Shown: piece by piece, positions 45,044-53,670 of the stretch
Numbering within the stretch: position 1 is the first letter of the stretch
Layout of the letters: every line of letters begins with the position of its first letter
Source of the DNA: Sphingosinicella sp.
GTDB taxonomy: Bacteria; Pseudomonadota; Alphaproteobacteria; Sphingomonadales; Sphingomonadaceae
Assembly: GCF_013911755.1 (NCBI RefSeq)
Contig: NZ_JACESP010000015.1
Location: 32,124 to 96,123, forward strand
Direction of reading: 5' to 3'
DNA: 64,000 bases
Program-made: the position numbers and the translations under genes
Notes under the pieces: model-generated
Databases searched by the model: none
Seen by the model: only the letters and a program-made list of their open reading frames with translations
Told to the model about the DNA's origin: nothing

Positions 45044-46152
45044 CGCCCCGCGTCCAGCAGACAACCGATCGCCGAGGCGAGCCCGCTGACAGGAAGCATT
45101 TCGGCGGCAAGGCCCGCCTTCACCACCGCGCCCGGCATTCCCCAGACGACCGAACTCGCCTGATCCTGCGCGAGCATCGTGCCGCCCGCCGCAACCACTG
45201 CGCGCGCACCGTCGAGTCCGTCAGACCCCATGCCGGTCAGCATCACGCCGAGCGTCGCGGCGCCCCACACATTTGCCGCCGTGCGCAGCATCGGATTGAC
45301 CGAGGGGCGGCAGAAATTCTCAGGGAGAGCGTCCGTCAGGCGCAGCCGCACGACGCCGCCCGCGCGCACCACCTCCATGTGCCGCCCGCCCGGCGCTACG
45401 TAGACGACGCCCGGCTGCACGGGCATCCGGTCCACCGCCTCGAACGCCTGCACGCTGCCGCGCCGCGCCATGTGCTCGGCAAGGATCGCGGTGAACGTCG
45501 GCGGCATGTGCTGCGTCACAATGATGGGCACGCGCAGGGGCTTGGGGAGTTGCTCGATCAGCTCGAACAGCGCATTGGGCCCGCCCGTCGAGGCACCGAT
45601 GGCGATGACCCGCGGAACAGCGCGCGAAGGCTCCGCCCGCGTGTAGGGCGCCGGTGCGCTGACGGGCACGCGGCGCGGCCTCGCCCGTGGGCGTTCGATC
45701 TCGCCGAGCGCGCGCACCTTGCGCACGAACTCATCACGGAATTCGGGTCCGGCGGCGGTCGCCCATCCGCTGCGCGGCTTCGCGATGGCGTCGGTCGCGC
45801 CGAGGTTCAGCGCCTCGAACGTCACGCGCGCGCCGCGCGTCGTCAGCGTGGAGGCCATCAGGATGCGGGCACCGGGCGCGGCTTCCACAAGCCTTGGAAG
45901 CGCGGCGATCCCGTCCATGCCGGGCATTTCGACATCGAGCACGATCACGTCGACCGGATGTGCCTTGGCCGCAGCGATGGCGTCGGCACCGTTCGCGGCG
46001 GTCGCGACCACCCGGATGCCGGGATCGTCGTGGAGCCACTGCGCCATCAGCGCGCGGCTGACACCGGAATCATCGACGAGAAGCACACGGATAGAAGGCG
46101 AGGCCGCATCCGGGGCCGATGTCGGTGTGATGGGAGCGGACGCTCTGGTCAT
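45040..46152 (-). CDS. cheB: Chemotaxis protein-glutamate methylesterase CheB
   Basis: 370 residues: an N-terminal receiver domain (about 20-140) with phospho-acceptor Asp in VIVLDVEMPGMDG, a Pro/Arg-rich linker, and a C-terminal methylesterase domain (about 182-365) with catalytic Ser in GASTGGPNAL, His in VTQHMPP and Asp in TGMGSDGLDG. It removes methyl groups from receptors when phosphorylated by CheA, opposing CheR. The receiver is 19 bp downstream of the cheY-like gene and its end overlaps cheR. Confidence 0.96.
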   Translation of the reverse strand: MTRASAPITPTSAPDAASPSIRVLLVDDSGVSRALMAQWLHDDPGIRVVATAANGADAIAAAKAHPVDVIVLDVEMPGMDGIAALPRLVEAAPGARILMASTLTTRGARVTFEALNLGATDAIAKPRSGWATAAGPEFRDEFVRKVRALGEIERPRARPRRVPVSAPAPYTRAEPSRAVPRVIAIGASTGGPNALFELIEQLPKPLRVPIIVTQHMPPTFTAILAEHMARRGSVQAFEAVDRMPVQPGVVYVAPGGRHMEVVRAGGVVRLRLTDALPENFCRPSVNPMLRTAANVWGAATLGVMLTGMGSDGLDGARAVVAAGGTMLAQDQASSVVWGMPGAVVKAGLAAEMLPVSGLASAIGCLLDAGR

Positions 46153-46171
46153 GGCTCGGAGCCCCGAGCGC

Positions 46172-46537
46172 CTAGAGTGCGCCGACCTGTATGAGCTTGG
46201 CTTCGATCACGTCCCGGTCGAAGGGCTTCATGATATACTCGTCTGCCCCCGCGTCGATCGCGGCGCGGATGTGCGCCATATCGTTTTCGGTGGTGCAGAA
46301 GACGACGACGGGCCGCTTCCCCTCCTCTTCGGAACGCAGCACTGAGAGGAACTCCATCCCGCTCATCACCGGCATGTTCCAGTCGAGCAGGATCACGTCA
46401 GGTATCGCCTGCCGACACTGATCCAGCGCATCACGCCCGTCGACGGCCTCTTCCGCCGCAAAGCTCAGGTCTTCAAGGATGCGCCGCGCAACCTTGCGGA
46501 TGACCTTGGAGTCGTCGACGATGAGACACGATTTCAT
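46172..46537 (-). CDS. CheY-like single-domain response regulator
   Basis: A 121-residue receiver domain. Acidic pair in LIVDDSKVIRK, phospho-acceptor Asp in VILLDWNMPVMSG, Thr in FCTTEND and Lys in IMKPFDRD are all present. ATG 46537 starts the conserved MKSCLIVDD; the frame opens five codons earlier. It lies between cheW and cheB, so the CheA of this operon is the likely phosphodonor; the output could be the flagellar motor or another target, as no flagellar gene is in the window. The Arg/Lys-rich alpha-1 (KVIRKVARRI) is common in alphaproteobacterial CheY proteins. Confidence 0.92.
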   Translation of the reverse strand: MKSCLIVDDSKVIRKVARRILEDLSFAAEEAVDGRDALDQCRQAIPDVILLDWNMPVMSGMEFLSVLRSEEEGKRPVVVFCTTENDMAHIRAAIDAGADEYIMKPFDRDVIEAKLIQVGAL

Positions 46538-46599
46538 CACAGGCTCTCGCACGGAGGGTTACGCCAATTGTTTCATGACGTGAAAATCTTGCATTCGCG

Positions 46600-47037
46600 T
46601 TAAGCGGCGACCGCAAGGTCGGCATCCATGATCGCCCGCACGCTGGCGAGGACCATCAGCACATCCAGTTTCACGATACCGTCCGAAACCTGTTGCCAGC
46701 GGCGATCGAGCGTCGGTGGATTGGGCTCGATCTGTTCGGGATCGACATCGATCACATCGCCGACATCGTCCACGATGAAGCCATAAGGCTCGCCCTTATG
46801 CTCGACCACGACGCACATCGATCCGGCGCGGTCCTGCCGCGGCGAAAGGCCGAAGCGCGCGCGAAGGTCGATCGCGGTGACGATGCGGCCGCGCAGGTTC
46901 ATCACGCCGGCGATCCAGCGCGGCGCCAGCGGCACAGGGCTCACCGCGCCCAGCCGGATCACGTCCTGCACCTGCGTGACATCGATCCCGAGCAGCTGCC
47001 CGCCGAGTACGACCGTAACAAGCTTCGCCGGAATCAT
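46600..47037 (-). CDS. cheW: Chemotaxis coupling protein CheW
   Basis: A 145-residue CheW domain: LVTVVLGGQLLGIDVTQVQDV, shown by its parts FGIDV-like LLGIDV and VQDVIRL, then GVMNLRGRIVTAIDLRARFGL and YGFIVDDVGDVIDVD. It links receptors to CheA. ATG 47037 overlaps the cheA stop by ATGA, so the two proteins are made together. A 62-bp gap separates it from the cheY-like gene. No unusual feature. Confidence 0.94.
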   Translation of the reverse strand: MIPAKLVTVVLGGQLLGIDVTQVQDVIRLGAVSPVPLAPRWIAGVMNLRGRIVTAIDLRARFGLSPRQDRAGSMCVVVEHKGEPYGFIVDDVGDVIDVDPEQIEPNPPTLDRRWQQVSDGIVKLDVLMVLASVRAIMDADLAVAA

Positions 47038-49490
47038 GCGGCTTCTCCCTTGAACTGGCGGGCGACCGCATCGAGCAGCCGCGACCGGTCGAACTTGGCG
47101 ACATATTGGTCGAACCCCGCGGCCTCGCCCTGACGGACATGTTCCTCACCCGCGAGCGAAGAGAGCGCGACGAGCGGCGTTTCGCGCCAGCGGTCGTCGC
47201 CGCGCACGGCGCGCGCGAAATCGACGCCCGAAAGGCCGGGCATCTCGATATCGGAAAGGATGAGGTCAAAACATTCGCCGGACTCGCGGAGCGCCAGTGC
47301 CTCGTCCGCGCTCGCCGCCGTCATCGCGCGGTAGCCGGCCGAAGCGAGCAGCGGCTTCAGCATGTTGCGGAAGAAGGCGCTGTCGTCGACGATCAGCACG
47401 CGGCGGCCACCCTTGTCCTCGGCGGGGGCGGCTGTGCTGCCCGCCCGCGAAAGATAGTGCGCAACGTCGAGGATTTCCGTCGCCCGGCCCGCGATAACGG
47501 CCGTCCCGAGCCGCGCCGGAAGATCGCTCGTCATGCAGATGTCGACGTGCGTATCGACGATGTCGAGCACCTCGTCGACCATCAGAGCCACAAGGCTCGT
47601 GCCGTCGTCGAAGATCAGCGCGGGCTGGCGCCCCTCCACGCGCGGGGTCAGGGTGCCGTCGACCGCGAGCAGCGGTACCAGCGCATCGCGATATTGCACG
47701 ACCGGGCGGCCTTCACTCCATTCGATGGCAGCGGCATCGAACTCCTCGAGCCGCGCAACGAGCGACAGCGGCACGGCCTTGGGATGCGGGCTGCCCGCGC
47801 GGAACAGCAGCATCGCGTCGGTTTCCTGGGCAGCATCGCGCACCGGCGCTTCAAGTGCATCGCTGACATCGCTTTCTCCAGCGATTCCAAGGCTTGCTGC
47901 GATTCCGTTCGCATCAAGGATCATGATCACGGCGCCGTCGCCCAGAATGGCGTTCCCCGAATAGACACTCAGCGTCTTCAGGATCGGCGCCACCGGCTTC
48001 ACCACAACCTCCTCGGTGTCGAAGATGTTGTCGACGATCAGCCCGAAGCTGATGTTCCCGGCACGCGCGATCAGCACATAGTCGCCCCCGCCGCGACCGT
48101 CGCCGATGCCGAGCAGCGTGCCGAGGTGGATCAGCGGCAGCAGCCGTCCGCGCAGGCGCATCACCGCCGCGTTGTTCACATATTCGACGATATGCTCGCT
48201 GTTGGCGCCCACACGGACCAGCTCGACAACCGCCATCTGCGGCACCGCGAAGCGCTGGCCGCCCGATGCCACGATCAACGCGGGCAGGATCGCGAGGGTG
48301 AGCGGAATGCGGATCGTGAACTGCGTGCCTTTGCCCGCTGTCGATTCGATGTCGATCGCCCCGCCGATTTTCTCGATGTTCGCGCGCACCACGTCCATGC
48401 CGACGCCGCGCCCGGATACGGAGGTCACCTCGTCGGCGGTCGAAAGCCCGGGGTGGAACACCAGTCGCTGCGCCTGCTGCGCGGAAAGCTGCGCCGCGTC
48501 GGTTTCCGTCAACAGGCGGAGCGCGACGGCCTTCGCCTTCAGCCGGGCGACATCGATGCCGCGTCCGTCGTCGGCGAGCGTGATGACGATGTGCCCGCCT
48601 TCCTGCGCCGCTTTCAGCACGATACGGCCGCGCGCGTCCTTGCCCGAGGCCTTGCGCTGCTCGGCCGCTTCGATGCCGTGGTCGGCCGCATTCCGCACCA
48701 TGTGCGCGAGCGGGTCCTTGATGAGTTCCAGCAGTTGCCGGTCGAGTTCGGTTTCACCGCCCTGCATGTCGAGTTCGATGGGCTTGCCGAGTTCGACCGA
48801 AAGGCTCCGCACCAGCCGCGGCAGCACGTTCCAGGCGTTGCTGATCGGCTGCATACGCGTGCGCATCACGCTTTCCTGCAGCTCACCGACCTGCGCCGAC
48901 AGCCGCTGCAGCGGCACCGCGAGGCGGTCGTCCTTCAGCGTCCGCAGGTGCTGCAGCAGTTCGTTGCGCGTCAGCACCAGCTCGGAAACCGTGGTCATCA
49001 GCTGTTCGAGCAGCGCGACCGACACGCGGATCGACTGGACGCCCCGGCCGGCAGCGGCGTCCTGCTCCAGGGAGGGAACGGCCTCCGGCGCGAACTCCGC
49101 TTTGGGCGCTTCCGGCGCTGCGATGGCGGCATTGAGCCGCGCGATCTGCGCCTCGTCGTCGCCTGCCGGTTCCTTGCCCGATGCCTCCAGCGCCGCGAGG
49201 ATCACCTTGATGCCGTCGATTGCCGACAGCGTCTCGCTGACCACGGCGGGGGTCACTTGGGCCTGGCCGTCGCGCACCTTGCCGAGCACGGTTTCGGCGG
49301 CGTGCGCCAGCCGTTCGAGGCGAGGCAGATTGAGGAAGCCGCACGTGCCCTTGATGGTGTGGACCAGCCGGAAGATGTTGTTGAGCACGTCGCGGTTGCC
49401 CGGATCGCGCTCGAACAGCACGATCTCATTGTCCACGGTTTGCAGATTTTCGGCCGTTTCGGTCAGAAAATCGCCAAGCAACTCGTCCAT
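47034..49490 (-). CDS. cheA: Hybrid chemotaxis histidine kinase CheA with C-terminal receiver
   Basis: An 818-residue kinase. HPt domain with His44 in VHTIKGTCGFL; dimerisation helices (LLEQLMTTVSELVLTRNEL region, about 165-230); HATPase with MVRNAADHGIE (N box) and DDGRGID and GRGVGMD glycine boxes; a CheW-like domain (about 415-550); a second, weaker CheW-like domain (about 560-685, from AMLLFRAG to ILDVAHYL); and a receiver domain (about 695-815) with VLIVDDSAFF and phospho-acceptor Asp in LILSDIEMPG. The P2 CheY-binding domain is not apparent. The receiver may act as phosphate sink or feed ChpT. It is 57 bp downstream of chpT and coupled to cheW. Confidence 0.96.
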   Translation of the reverse strand: MDELLGDFLTETAENLQTVDNEIVLFERDPGNRDVLNNIFRLVHTIKGTCGFLNLPRLERLAHAAETVLGKVRDGQAQVTPAVVSETLSAIDGIKVILAALEASGKEPAGDDEAQIARLNAAIAAPEAPKAEFAPEAVPSLEQDAAAGRGVQSIRVSVALLEQLMTTVSELVLTRNELLQHLRTLKDDRLAVPLQRLSAQVGELQESVMRTRMQPISNAWNVLPRLVRSLSVELGKPIELDMQGGETELDRQLLELIKDPLAHMVRNAADHGIEAAEQRKASGKDARGRIVLKAAQEGGHIVITLADDGRGIDVARLKAKAVALRLLTETDAAQLSAQQAQRLVFHPGLSTADEVTSVSGRGVGMDVVRANIEKIGGAIDIESTAGKGTQFTIRIPLTLAILPALIVASGGQRFAVPQMAVVELVRVGANSEHIVEYVNNAAVMRLRGRLLPLIHLGTLLGIGDGRGGGDYVLIARAGNISFGLIVDNIFDTEEVVVKPVAPILKTLSVYSGNAILGDGAVIMILDANGIAASLGIAGESDVSDALEAPVRDAAQETDAMLLFRAGSPHPKAVPLSLVARLEEFDAAAIEWSEGRPVVQYRDALVPLLAVDGTLTPRVEGRQPALIFDDGTSLVALMVDEVLDIVDTHVDICMTSDLPARLGTAVIAGRATEILDVAHYLSRAGSTAAPAEDKGGRRVLIVDDSAFFRNMLKPLLASAGYRAMTAASADEALALRESGECFDLILSDIEMPGLSGVDFARAVRGDDRWRETPLVALSSLAGEEHVRQGEAAGFDQYVAKFDRSRLLDAVARQFKGEAA

Positions 49491-49547
49491 GTTCCATCCC
49501 GGTCTGTGCGCGCTGCGCCACCTTGACCGGAAGTGGTTAATGCCGCG

Positions 49548-50183
49548 CTAAACGGAGAGGCGCGTTCCGAACACGAGAACGCCTTCGTCGGGCTCGGAAA
49601 TCTGCAGGCTGCTGCCGGTTTCCTCGAGCAGTAGATGGACAAGATAGGCCGCCGCCGCGCGCGGCGTGAGCTGCGTGACGGGGGTTTCGCCGCCAAGCGC
49701 CGCGCGAAGCTCGGGGTCGAGCAGCATCCGCGGGCCTTCGGCGCGCACCGCAAGCTCCACGCCTTCGCCCGTCTGTTCGGCCGCGACGCGCAGTTCGCCG
49801 CCGCGCAGCAGCGCATCACCGCCGATCATCGCGAGGTTGAGCAGCAGCTTCACCGCGTCCTTGGGCAGCGCCGGGTTCCCGATCATCCACTGCACCGCCA
49901 CGCGGCGTTCCGCGCCGAACAGGCCTTCGAGCGCCGCCTGCGCCTCACGCGTGTCGACCTGATCGCCGAAGCCGCCCGCCGCACCGAAGGCGAGCCGGAA
50001 GAACTTCAGCTTGTTCGCGGTCTGCCGCGCGCTGTCGGAAAGCAGCTCCATGCAGCGGGCGCGCATTTCCGGATCGTGCTCGTCGACGAGAAGTTCGACG
50101 CCGTTGTAAAGCGCGCCGACGGGCCCGACGAGATCATGGCAAAGCCGGGAGCACAACAGGCTCGCGAAATCGGCCGAATTCAT
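49548..50183 (-). CDS. chpT: ChpT-like histidine phosphotransferase
   Basis: A 211-residue protein with the dimerising helical hairpin SRLCHDLVGPVGALYNGVELL, whose His16 is the phosphate carrier, followed by a degenerate HATPase-like domain without ATP-binding glycine boxes. This is the pattern of Caulobacter ChpT, which passes phosphate from CckA to CtrA and CpdR. ATG 50183 starts the conserved MNSADFASLLCSRLCHD part. It lies 57 bp before cheA on the same strand, an unusual place that could join cell-cycle and chemosensory phosphorelays; that is inference. Confidence 0.88.
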   Translation of the reverse strand: MNSADFASLLCSRLCHDLVGPVGALYNGVELLVDEHDPEMRARCMELLSDSARQTANKLKFFRLAFGAAGGFGDQVDTREAQAALEGLFGAERRVAVQWMIGNPALPKDAVKLLLNLAMIGGDALLRGGELRVAAEQTGEGVELAVRAEGPRMLLDPELRAALGGETPVTQLTPRAAAAYLVHLLLEETGSSLQISEPDEGVLVFGTRLSV

Positions 50184-50248
50184 CCTTTTGCCGCTCCCTC
50201 TGGCGTCTTTCTTTCCGCCTAACCCCTCGCAAGCCGGCACGCAAGCGT

Positions 50249-50485
50249 TCACGGTGCGGCGGATTCATCCGAAGACGCCTCGATAATCCGCACGCCCATC
50301 GCCGATGTGCGGCCATCGGCAAGTTGCGTCAGCTCGAATTCGACGCATTGGCCGTCCTCAAGCGCGGAGATGTTCGATTGATGCAGAGCCGAAACATGTA
50401 CGAATACATCGCGCGTGCCGACATCGGGCCTGATGAAACCGAAGCCTTTCTTCCGATTGAACCATTTGACTTCACCGCGTGCCAA
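50249..50485 (-). CDS. Cold-shock domain protein (CspA family), TTG start
   Basis: A 78-residue OB-fold RNA/DNA-binding protein. RNP1 (KGFGFIRPD) and RNP2 (VFVHVSAL) are present, after GEVKWFNRKK. No ATG precedes the domain in frame; TTG 50485 with GAGGGA six bases upstream gives MARGEVKWFN and is the likely start. It lies ten bases after the stop of the JAMM-protein gene, so both are probably co-transcribed. It likely melts mRNA structure during cold or growth shifts. Confidence 0.9.
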   Translation of the reverse strand: MARGEVKWFNRKKGFGFIRPDVGTRDVFVHVSALHQSNISALEDGQCVEFELTQLADGRTSAMGVRIIEASSDESAAP

Positions 50486-50495
50486 CGCCTGTCCC

Positions 50496-50900
50496 TCAGA
50501 TTTCTTGCACGACCACCGCTTCGAACCGTCCATATATGGGGCCGTTTGCGACGACACGGTAGGCCTTTTCGCCGTCCTGCCCAAGGATGAGCCAGACCCA
50601 ACCCGCATCGAGAGCCCGCTCCGCGTCGAGCCGCGAAGGAAACGCCGGCGCCTCCGGGTGCGAATGGTAGCAGCCGAGCAAAGGCACCCCCCCGCTCCGC
50701 GCATCACGGTGCGTCGCAAACAGTGCGGCAGGGTCGATCTCGAAGTGCCGCAGCCGTTCGTCCGCGACATTCCGGGCCGCGAGGCTGCTTTCGACATAGG
50801 CGTCACGCCCCAGCAACAGCCCGCAGGCTTCCTCCGGTGCCCGCGCGGCACAATCGGCGCGAATTTCCGCAAGCGTCTGCCTTGCAATTCGAAGCATCAT
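50496..50900 (-). CDS. JAMM/MPN (Mov34-PAD1) metalloprotease family protein
   Basis: A 134-residue JAB-fold protein. CYHSHPEAPAFPSRLDAE fits the JAMM motif His-x-His-x7-Ser-x2-Asp exactly, and Glu in PEEACGLLLG is the expected upstream acid, so zinc binding is intact. Bacterial relatives cut isopeptide bonds or C-terminal residues from ubiquitin-like sulfur carriers, for example in cysteine biosynthesis. No ThiS/CysO-like carrier or E1 gene is seen here. The start is uncertain (ATG at 50900, 50897 or 50918); the last would touch the divergent rluD start. Substrate unknown. Confidence 0.85.
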   Translation of the reverse strand: MMLRIARQTLAEIRADCAARAPEEACGLLLGRDAYVESSLAARNVADERLRHFEIDPAALFATHRDARSGGVPLLGCYHSHPEAPAFPSRLDAERALDAGWVWLILGQDGEKAYRVVANGPIYGRFEAVVVQEI

Positions 50901-50917
50901 GCCAACATCGCTATCCA

Positions 50918-51868
50918 ATGAGCGGGGGCAAGTCGAACATAAGCGTCATCCTTCCGGCCGAGGCCGCGGGGCAGCGGCTCGACCGTGCGCTCGCCGATGC
51001 CGTGCCGAGCCTGTCGCGTGAGCGTCTGAAGGCGCTCATGCTGGAAGGCGCGGTCACGGTCGCGGGCAAGCGCCCCACCCCTTCCCTGCGTGTCGTCGGC
51101 GGCGAAGAGGTAAGCGTCTCGATTCCCGAAGCCGCGCCCGCCACCGCGCAGGCCCAGCAGATTCCCCTTGCCATCGTCTATGAGGATGCCGAGCTCATCA
51201 TCGTCGACAAGCCCGCGGGCCTCGTCGTCCATCCGGCTGCGGGCAACCCGGACGGCACGCTCGTGAACGCCCTCCTGCACCACTGCGCGGGGCAGCTTTC
51301 CGGCATCGGCGGGGTCGCCCGCCCCGGCATCGTCCACCGCATCGACAAAGACACCTCCGGGCTGCTCGTGATCGCCAAGACCGACCTTGCCCACGAAGGC
51401 CTCGCCAAACAGTTCGCCACGCACAGCATCGGTCGTCGCTACATCGCCGTCGTCGCCGGTCGACCCTCGCCCCCCGCCGGTCGAATCGAAGGTGCGATCG
51501 GCCGCCATCCGGTGCACCGGAAAAAAATGGACATCGTTTCCCCCGGCAAGGGCAAGCACGCGGTCACGCACTACCGCACGCTCCAGCCGCTGAAGGACGC
51601 CGCGCTCGTCGAATGCCGGCTCGAAACAGGGCGCACGCACCAGGTGCGCGTTCATATGGCGTCAAGCGGGCATCCGCTACTCGGGGATCCACTCTATGGC
51701 CGCACGCGCGCAAGTCACCGCGATGTCCTCAAATCGCTCGGTTTCGCAAGGCAGGCGCTCCATGCCCGCTCGCTGCAACTTGTGCATCCGCGCACCCAAG
51801 AAAATCTCGCTTTCGAAAGCACCGTCCCGTCTGATATTCAGGAACTCATAGAGGCGCTTGCCGTTTGA
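50918..51868 (+). CDS. 23S rRNA pseudouridine synthase RluD family
   Basis: 316 residues: N-terminal S4 RNA-binding domain (about 15-75, RLDRALADAVPSLSRERLKALM region) and a pseudouridine synthase domain with catalytic Asp in HRIDKDTSGLLV. LHARSLQLVHP near the C-terminus is also typical of RluA/RluD proteins. It isomerises uridines of helix 69 in 23S rRNA if it is a true RluD. ATG 50918 is chosen; the frame is open far upstream through the antisense JAMM gene. The stop overlaps a TTG of the rpoH frame (TTGA). Confidence 0.93.
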   Translation: MSGGKSNISVILPAEAAGQRLDRALADAVPSLSRERLKALMLEGAVTVAGKRPTPSLRVVGGEEVSVSIPEAAPATAQAQQIPLAIVYEDAELIIVDKPAGLVVHPAAGNPDGTLVNALLHHCAGQLSGIGGVARPGIVHRIDKDTSGLLVIAKTDLAHEGLAKQFATHSIGRRYIAVVAGRPSPPAGRIEGAIGRHPVHRKKMDIVSPGKGKHAVTHYRTLQPLKDAALVECRLETGRTHQVRVHMASSGHPLLGDPLYGRTRASHRDVLKSLGFARQALHARSLQLVHPRTQENLAFESTVPSDIQELIEALAV

Positions 51869-51927
51869 CTCCTGCGCGCCCCACCCAAATACTCGCAGAA
51901 ATCCTGCCTTCACCGAAAGTCGCAGCC

Positions 51928-52836
51928 ATGGCCGAAGCCAAAGTCCCCGCCACCATTCCCGCCCTCGGCGGCGAAGCCTCGCTCAATCGCTATCTGTCGG
52001 AAATCCGCAAATTTCCGATCCTCGCGCCCGAGGAGGAATTCATGCTGGCGAAGCGCTGGCGCGAGCATCAGGATACCGAAGCCGCTCACCGGCTGGTGAC
52101 GAGCCACCTCCGCCTCGTCTCCAAGATCGCCATGGGCTATCGCGGCTACGGCCTGCCGGTCAGTGAGCTGATCGCGGAGGGCAACATCGGCCTGATGCAG
52201 GGCGTGAAGAAGTTCGAGCCCGACAAGGGCTTCCGCCTCGCCACCTACGCGATGTGGTGGATCAGGGCCTCCATCCAGGAGTTCATCCTGCGCTCGTGGA
52301 GCCTCGTGAAGATCGGCACCACGGCAGCGCAGAAGAAGCTCTTCTTCAACCTCCGCCGCATGAAGAGCCAGATCGGCGCGCTGGAGGAAGGCGACCTGAA
52401 GCCCGAAGTCGTCGAGAAGATCGCACACGACCTCAACGTCACGACCGACGAGGTCATCTCGATGAACCGCCGCATGGCGATGGGCGGCGACGCCAGCCTG
52501 AACGCGCCGCTGCGCGCCGATACCGACGGCGACGGCCAGTGGCAGGACTGGTTGACCGATGAAGGCCCGATCCAGGACGAGATCGTCGCCGAGCGCGAGG
52601 AGAGCAGCCTCCGCGCTGCGCTGCTCGCCGAAGCGATGGCGGTGCTCAATGAGCGCGAGCGACACATCCTCACGGAGCGTCGCCTCGCCGAGGAGCCGAA
52701 GACACTCGAAGAGCTGAGTCAGGAATACGACATCAGTCGCGAACGCGTCCGCCAGATCGAGGTGCGTGCGTTCGAGAAGCTGCAGAAGGCGATCCGCAAG
52801 CTCGCGAGCGAACGCCACCTGCTCGAAGACGCTTGA
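51928..52836 (+). CDS. rpoH: RNA polymerase sigma-32 factor RpoH
   Basis: A heat-shock sigma factor of 302 residues. Region 1.2/2 runs from SLNRYLSEIRKFPIL to TYAMWWIRASIQEFILRSW; QKKLFFNLRRMK is the RpoH box typical of sigma-32; region 4 ends with LSQEYDISRERVRQIEVRAFEKL, the -35-binding helix-turn-helix. ATG 51928 begins the usual N-terminus; a TTG at 51865, overlapping the rluD stop, would add 21 residues. The ribosome site before ATG 51928 is poor, so translation may be coupled or temperature-dependent. It is the first part of a run followed by mtgA. Confidence 0.95.
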   Translation: MAEAKVPATIPALGGEASLNRYLSEIRKFPILAPEEEFMLAKRWREHQDTEAAHRLVTSHLRLVSKIAMGYRGYGLPVSELIAEGNIGLMQGVKKFEPDKGFRLATYAMWWIRASIQEFILRSWSLVKIGTTAAQKKLFFNLRRMKSQIGALEEGDLKPEVVEKIAHDLNVTTDEVISMNRRMAMGGDASLNAPLRADTDGDGQWQDWLTDEGPIQDEIVAEREESSLRAALLAEAMAVLNERERHILTERRLAEEPKTLEELSQEYDISRERVRQIEVRAFEKLQKAIRKLASERHLLEDA

Positions 52837-52868
52837 AGCGAGACATGACACCGGGCTAGACGGGCCCG

Positions 52869-53573
52869 GTGGAGGGCAAAGCACGACGGAGAAAACCATC
52901 CTGGGTGGTCCGGTTCATTATCCGGCCGCTGCTTTACGTGCTTGCCTTCACGCTGGTCTGGGTTCTCCTCTACCGCTTCATTCCCGTGCCGTTCACCGTG
53001 CCGATGGCGAAGGATTTCTTCGCGGGCAAGGACGTGAAGCGCGACTGGACATCGTTTTCAAATATCGATCCTGATCTGCCGCGCGCCGTGATCGCGGGCG
53101 AGGACGGCAAATTCTGCTCGCACTTCGGTTTCGATGCCGAGGCAATCACCAACGCGGTCGAGGCGAATATGAAGGGCCGCAAGCTCCGCGGTGGCTCCAC
53201 CGTCAGCCAGCAGGTCGCCAAGAACGCCTTCCTCTGGCCTGGCCGCTCCTGGCTCCGCAAGGGGCTTGAGGCCTACTTCACCGTCCTCATCGAGTTGATG
53301 TGGGACAAGAAGCGGATCATGGAAGTCTATCTGAACGTTGCCGAATTTGGTATCGGCGTTTATGGCGCCGAAGCGGCGGCGCAGCACTACTTCGACAAGA
53401 GCGCAAAATCGCTGACACGGCGCGAGGCGGCGCGGCTTGTCGCCGTGCTCCCCTCACCCATCAAGCGCGACGCGCGCAACCCGCGCGGCTACACCGCCCG
53501 CTACGCCAAGCGCATCGAGCGGTGGACGCGGGTGGTCGACAACGAAGGGTTCGACGCCTGTCTCGGCATCTGA
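52869..53573 (+). CDS. mtgA: Monofunctional peptidoglycan transglycosylase MtgA
   Basis: A 234-residue GT51 glycosyltransferase that polymerises lipid II. One transmembrane anchor (about residues 15-40, FIIRPLLYVLAFTLVWVLLY) and the catalytic domain with Glu in AGEDGKFCSHFGFD and GGSTVSQQVAKN, then LNVAEFGIGVYGAEAAAQHYF. It lacks a transpeptidase domain and has full MtgA length. The start is GTG 52869 in GGTGGAGGG; no better codon is available. It follows rpoH by 32 bp and ends just before a 27-bp inverted repeat. Confidence 0.94.
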   Translation: MEGKARRRKPSWVVRFIIRPLLYVLAFTLVWVLLYRFIPVPFTVPMAKDFFAGKDVKRDWTSFSNIDPDLPRAVIAGEDGKFCSHFGFDAEAITNAVEANMKGRKLRGGSTVSQQVAKNAFLWPGRSWLRKGLEAYFTVLIELMWDKKRIMEVYLNVAEFGIGVYGAEAAAQHYFDKSAKSLTRREAARLVAVLPSPIKRDARNPRGYTARYAKRIERWTRVVDNEGFDACLGI

Positions 53574-53580
53574 CGGGTTG

Positions 53581-53663
53581 TGCGTCCCTCGACTTCGCTC
53601 GGGATGATGCCCGCTCTTACCAAGTACAAAGTTCTGTCATCCCGAGCGAAGTCGAGGGACGCA
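53581..53663. repeat. 27-bp perfect inverted repeat (REP-like), 3' of mtgA
   Basis: Arms at 53581..53607 and 53637..53663 are perfect reverse complements (27 bases each) around a 29-base centre. The arm contains CCCTCGACTTCGCTCGGGAT, a sequence I associate with dispersed intergenic repeats of sphingomonads, though I cannot count copies here. It lies between the convergent mtgA (stop 53573) and FAD oxidoreductase (stop 53671), so it can also act as a transcription stop or mRNA 3'-end stabiliser. No T-run follows. Confidence 0.85.
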
Positions 53664-53670
53664 CCCACGT

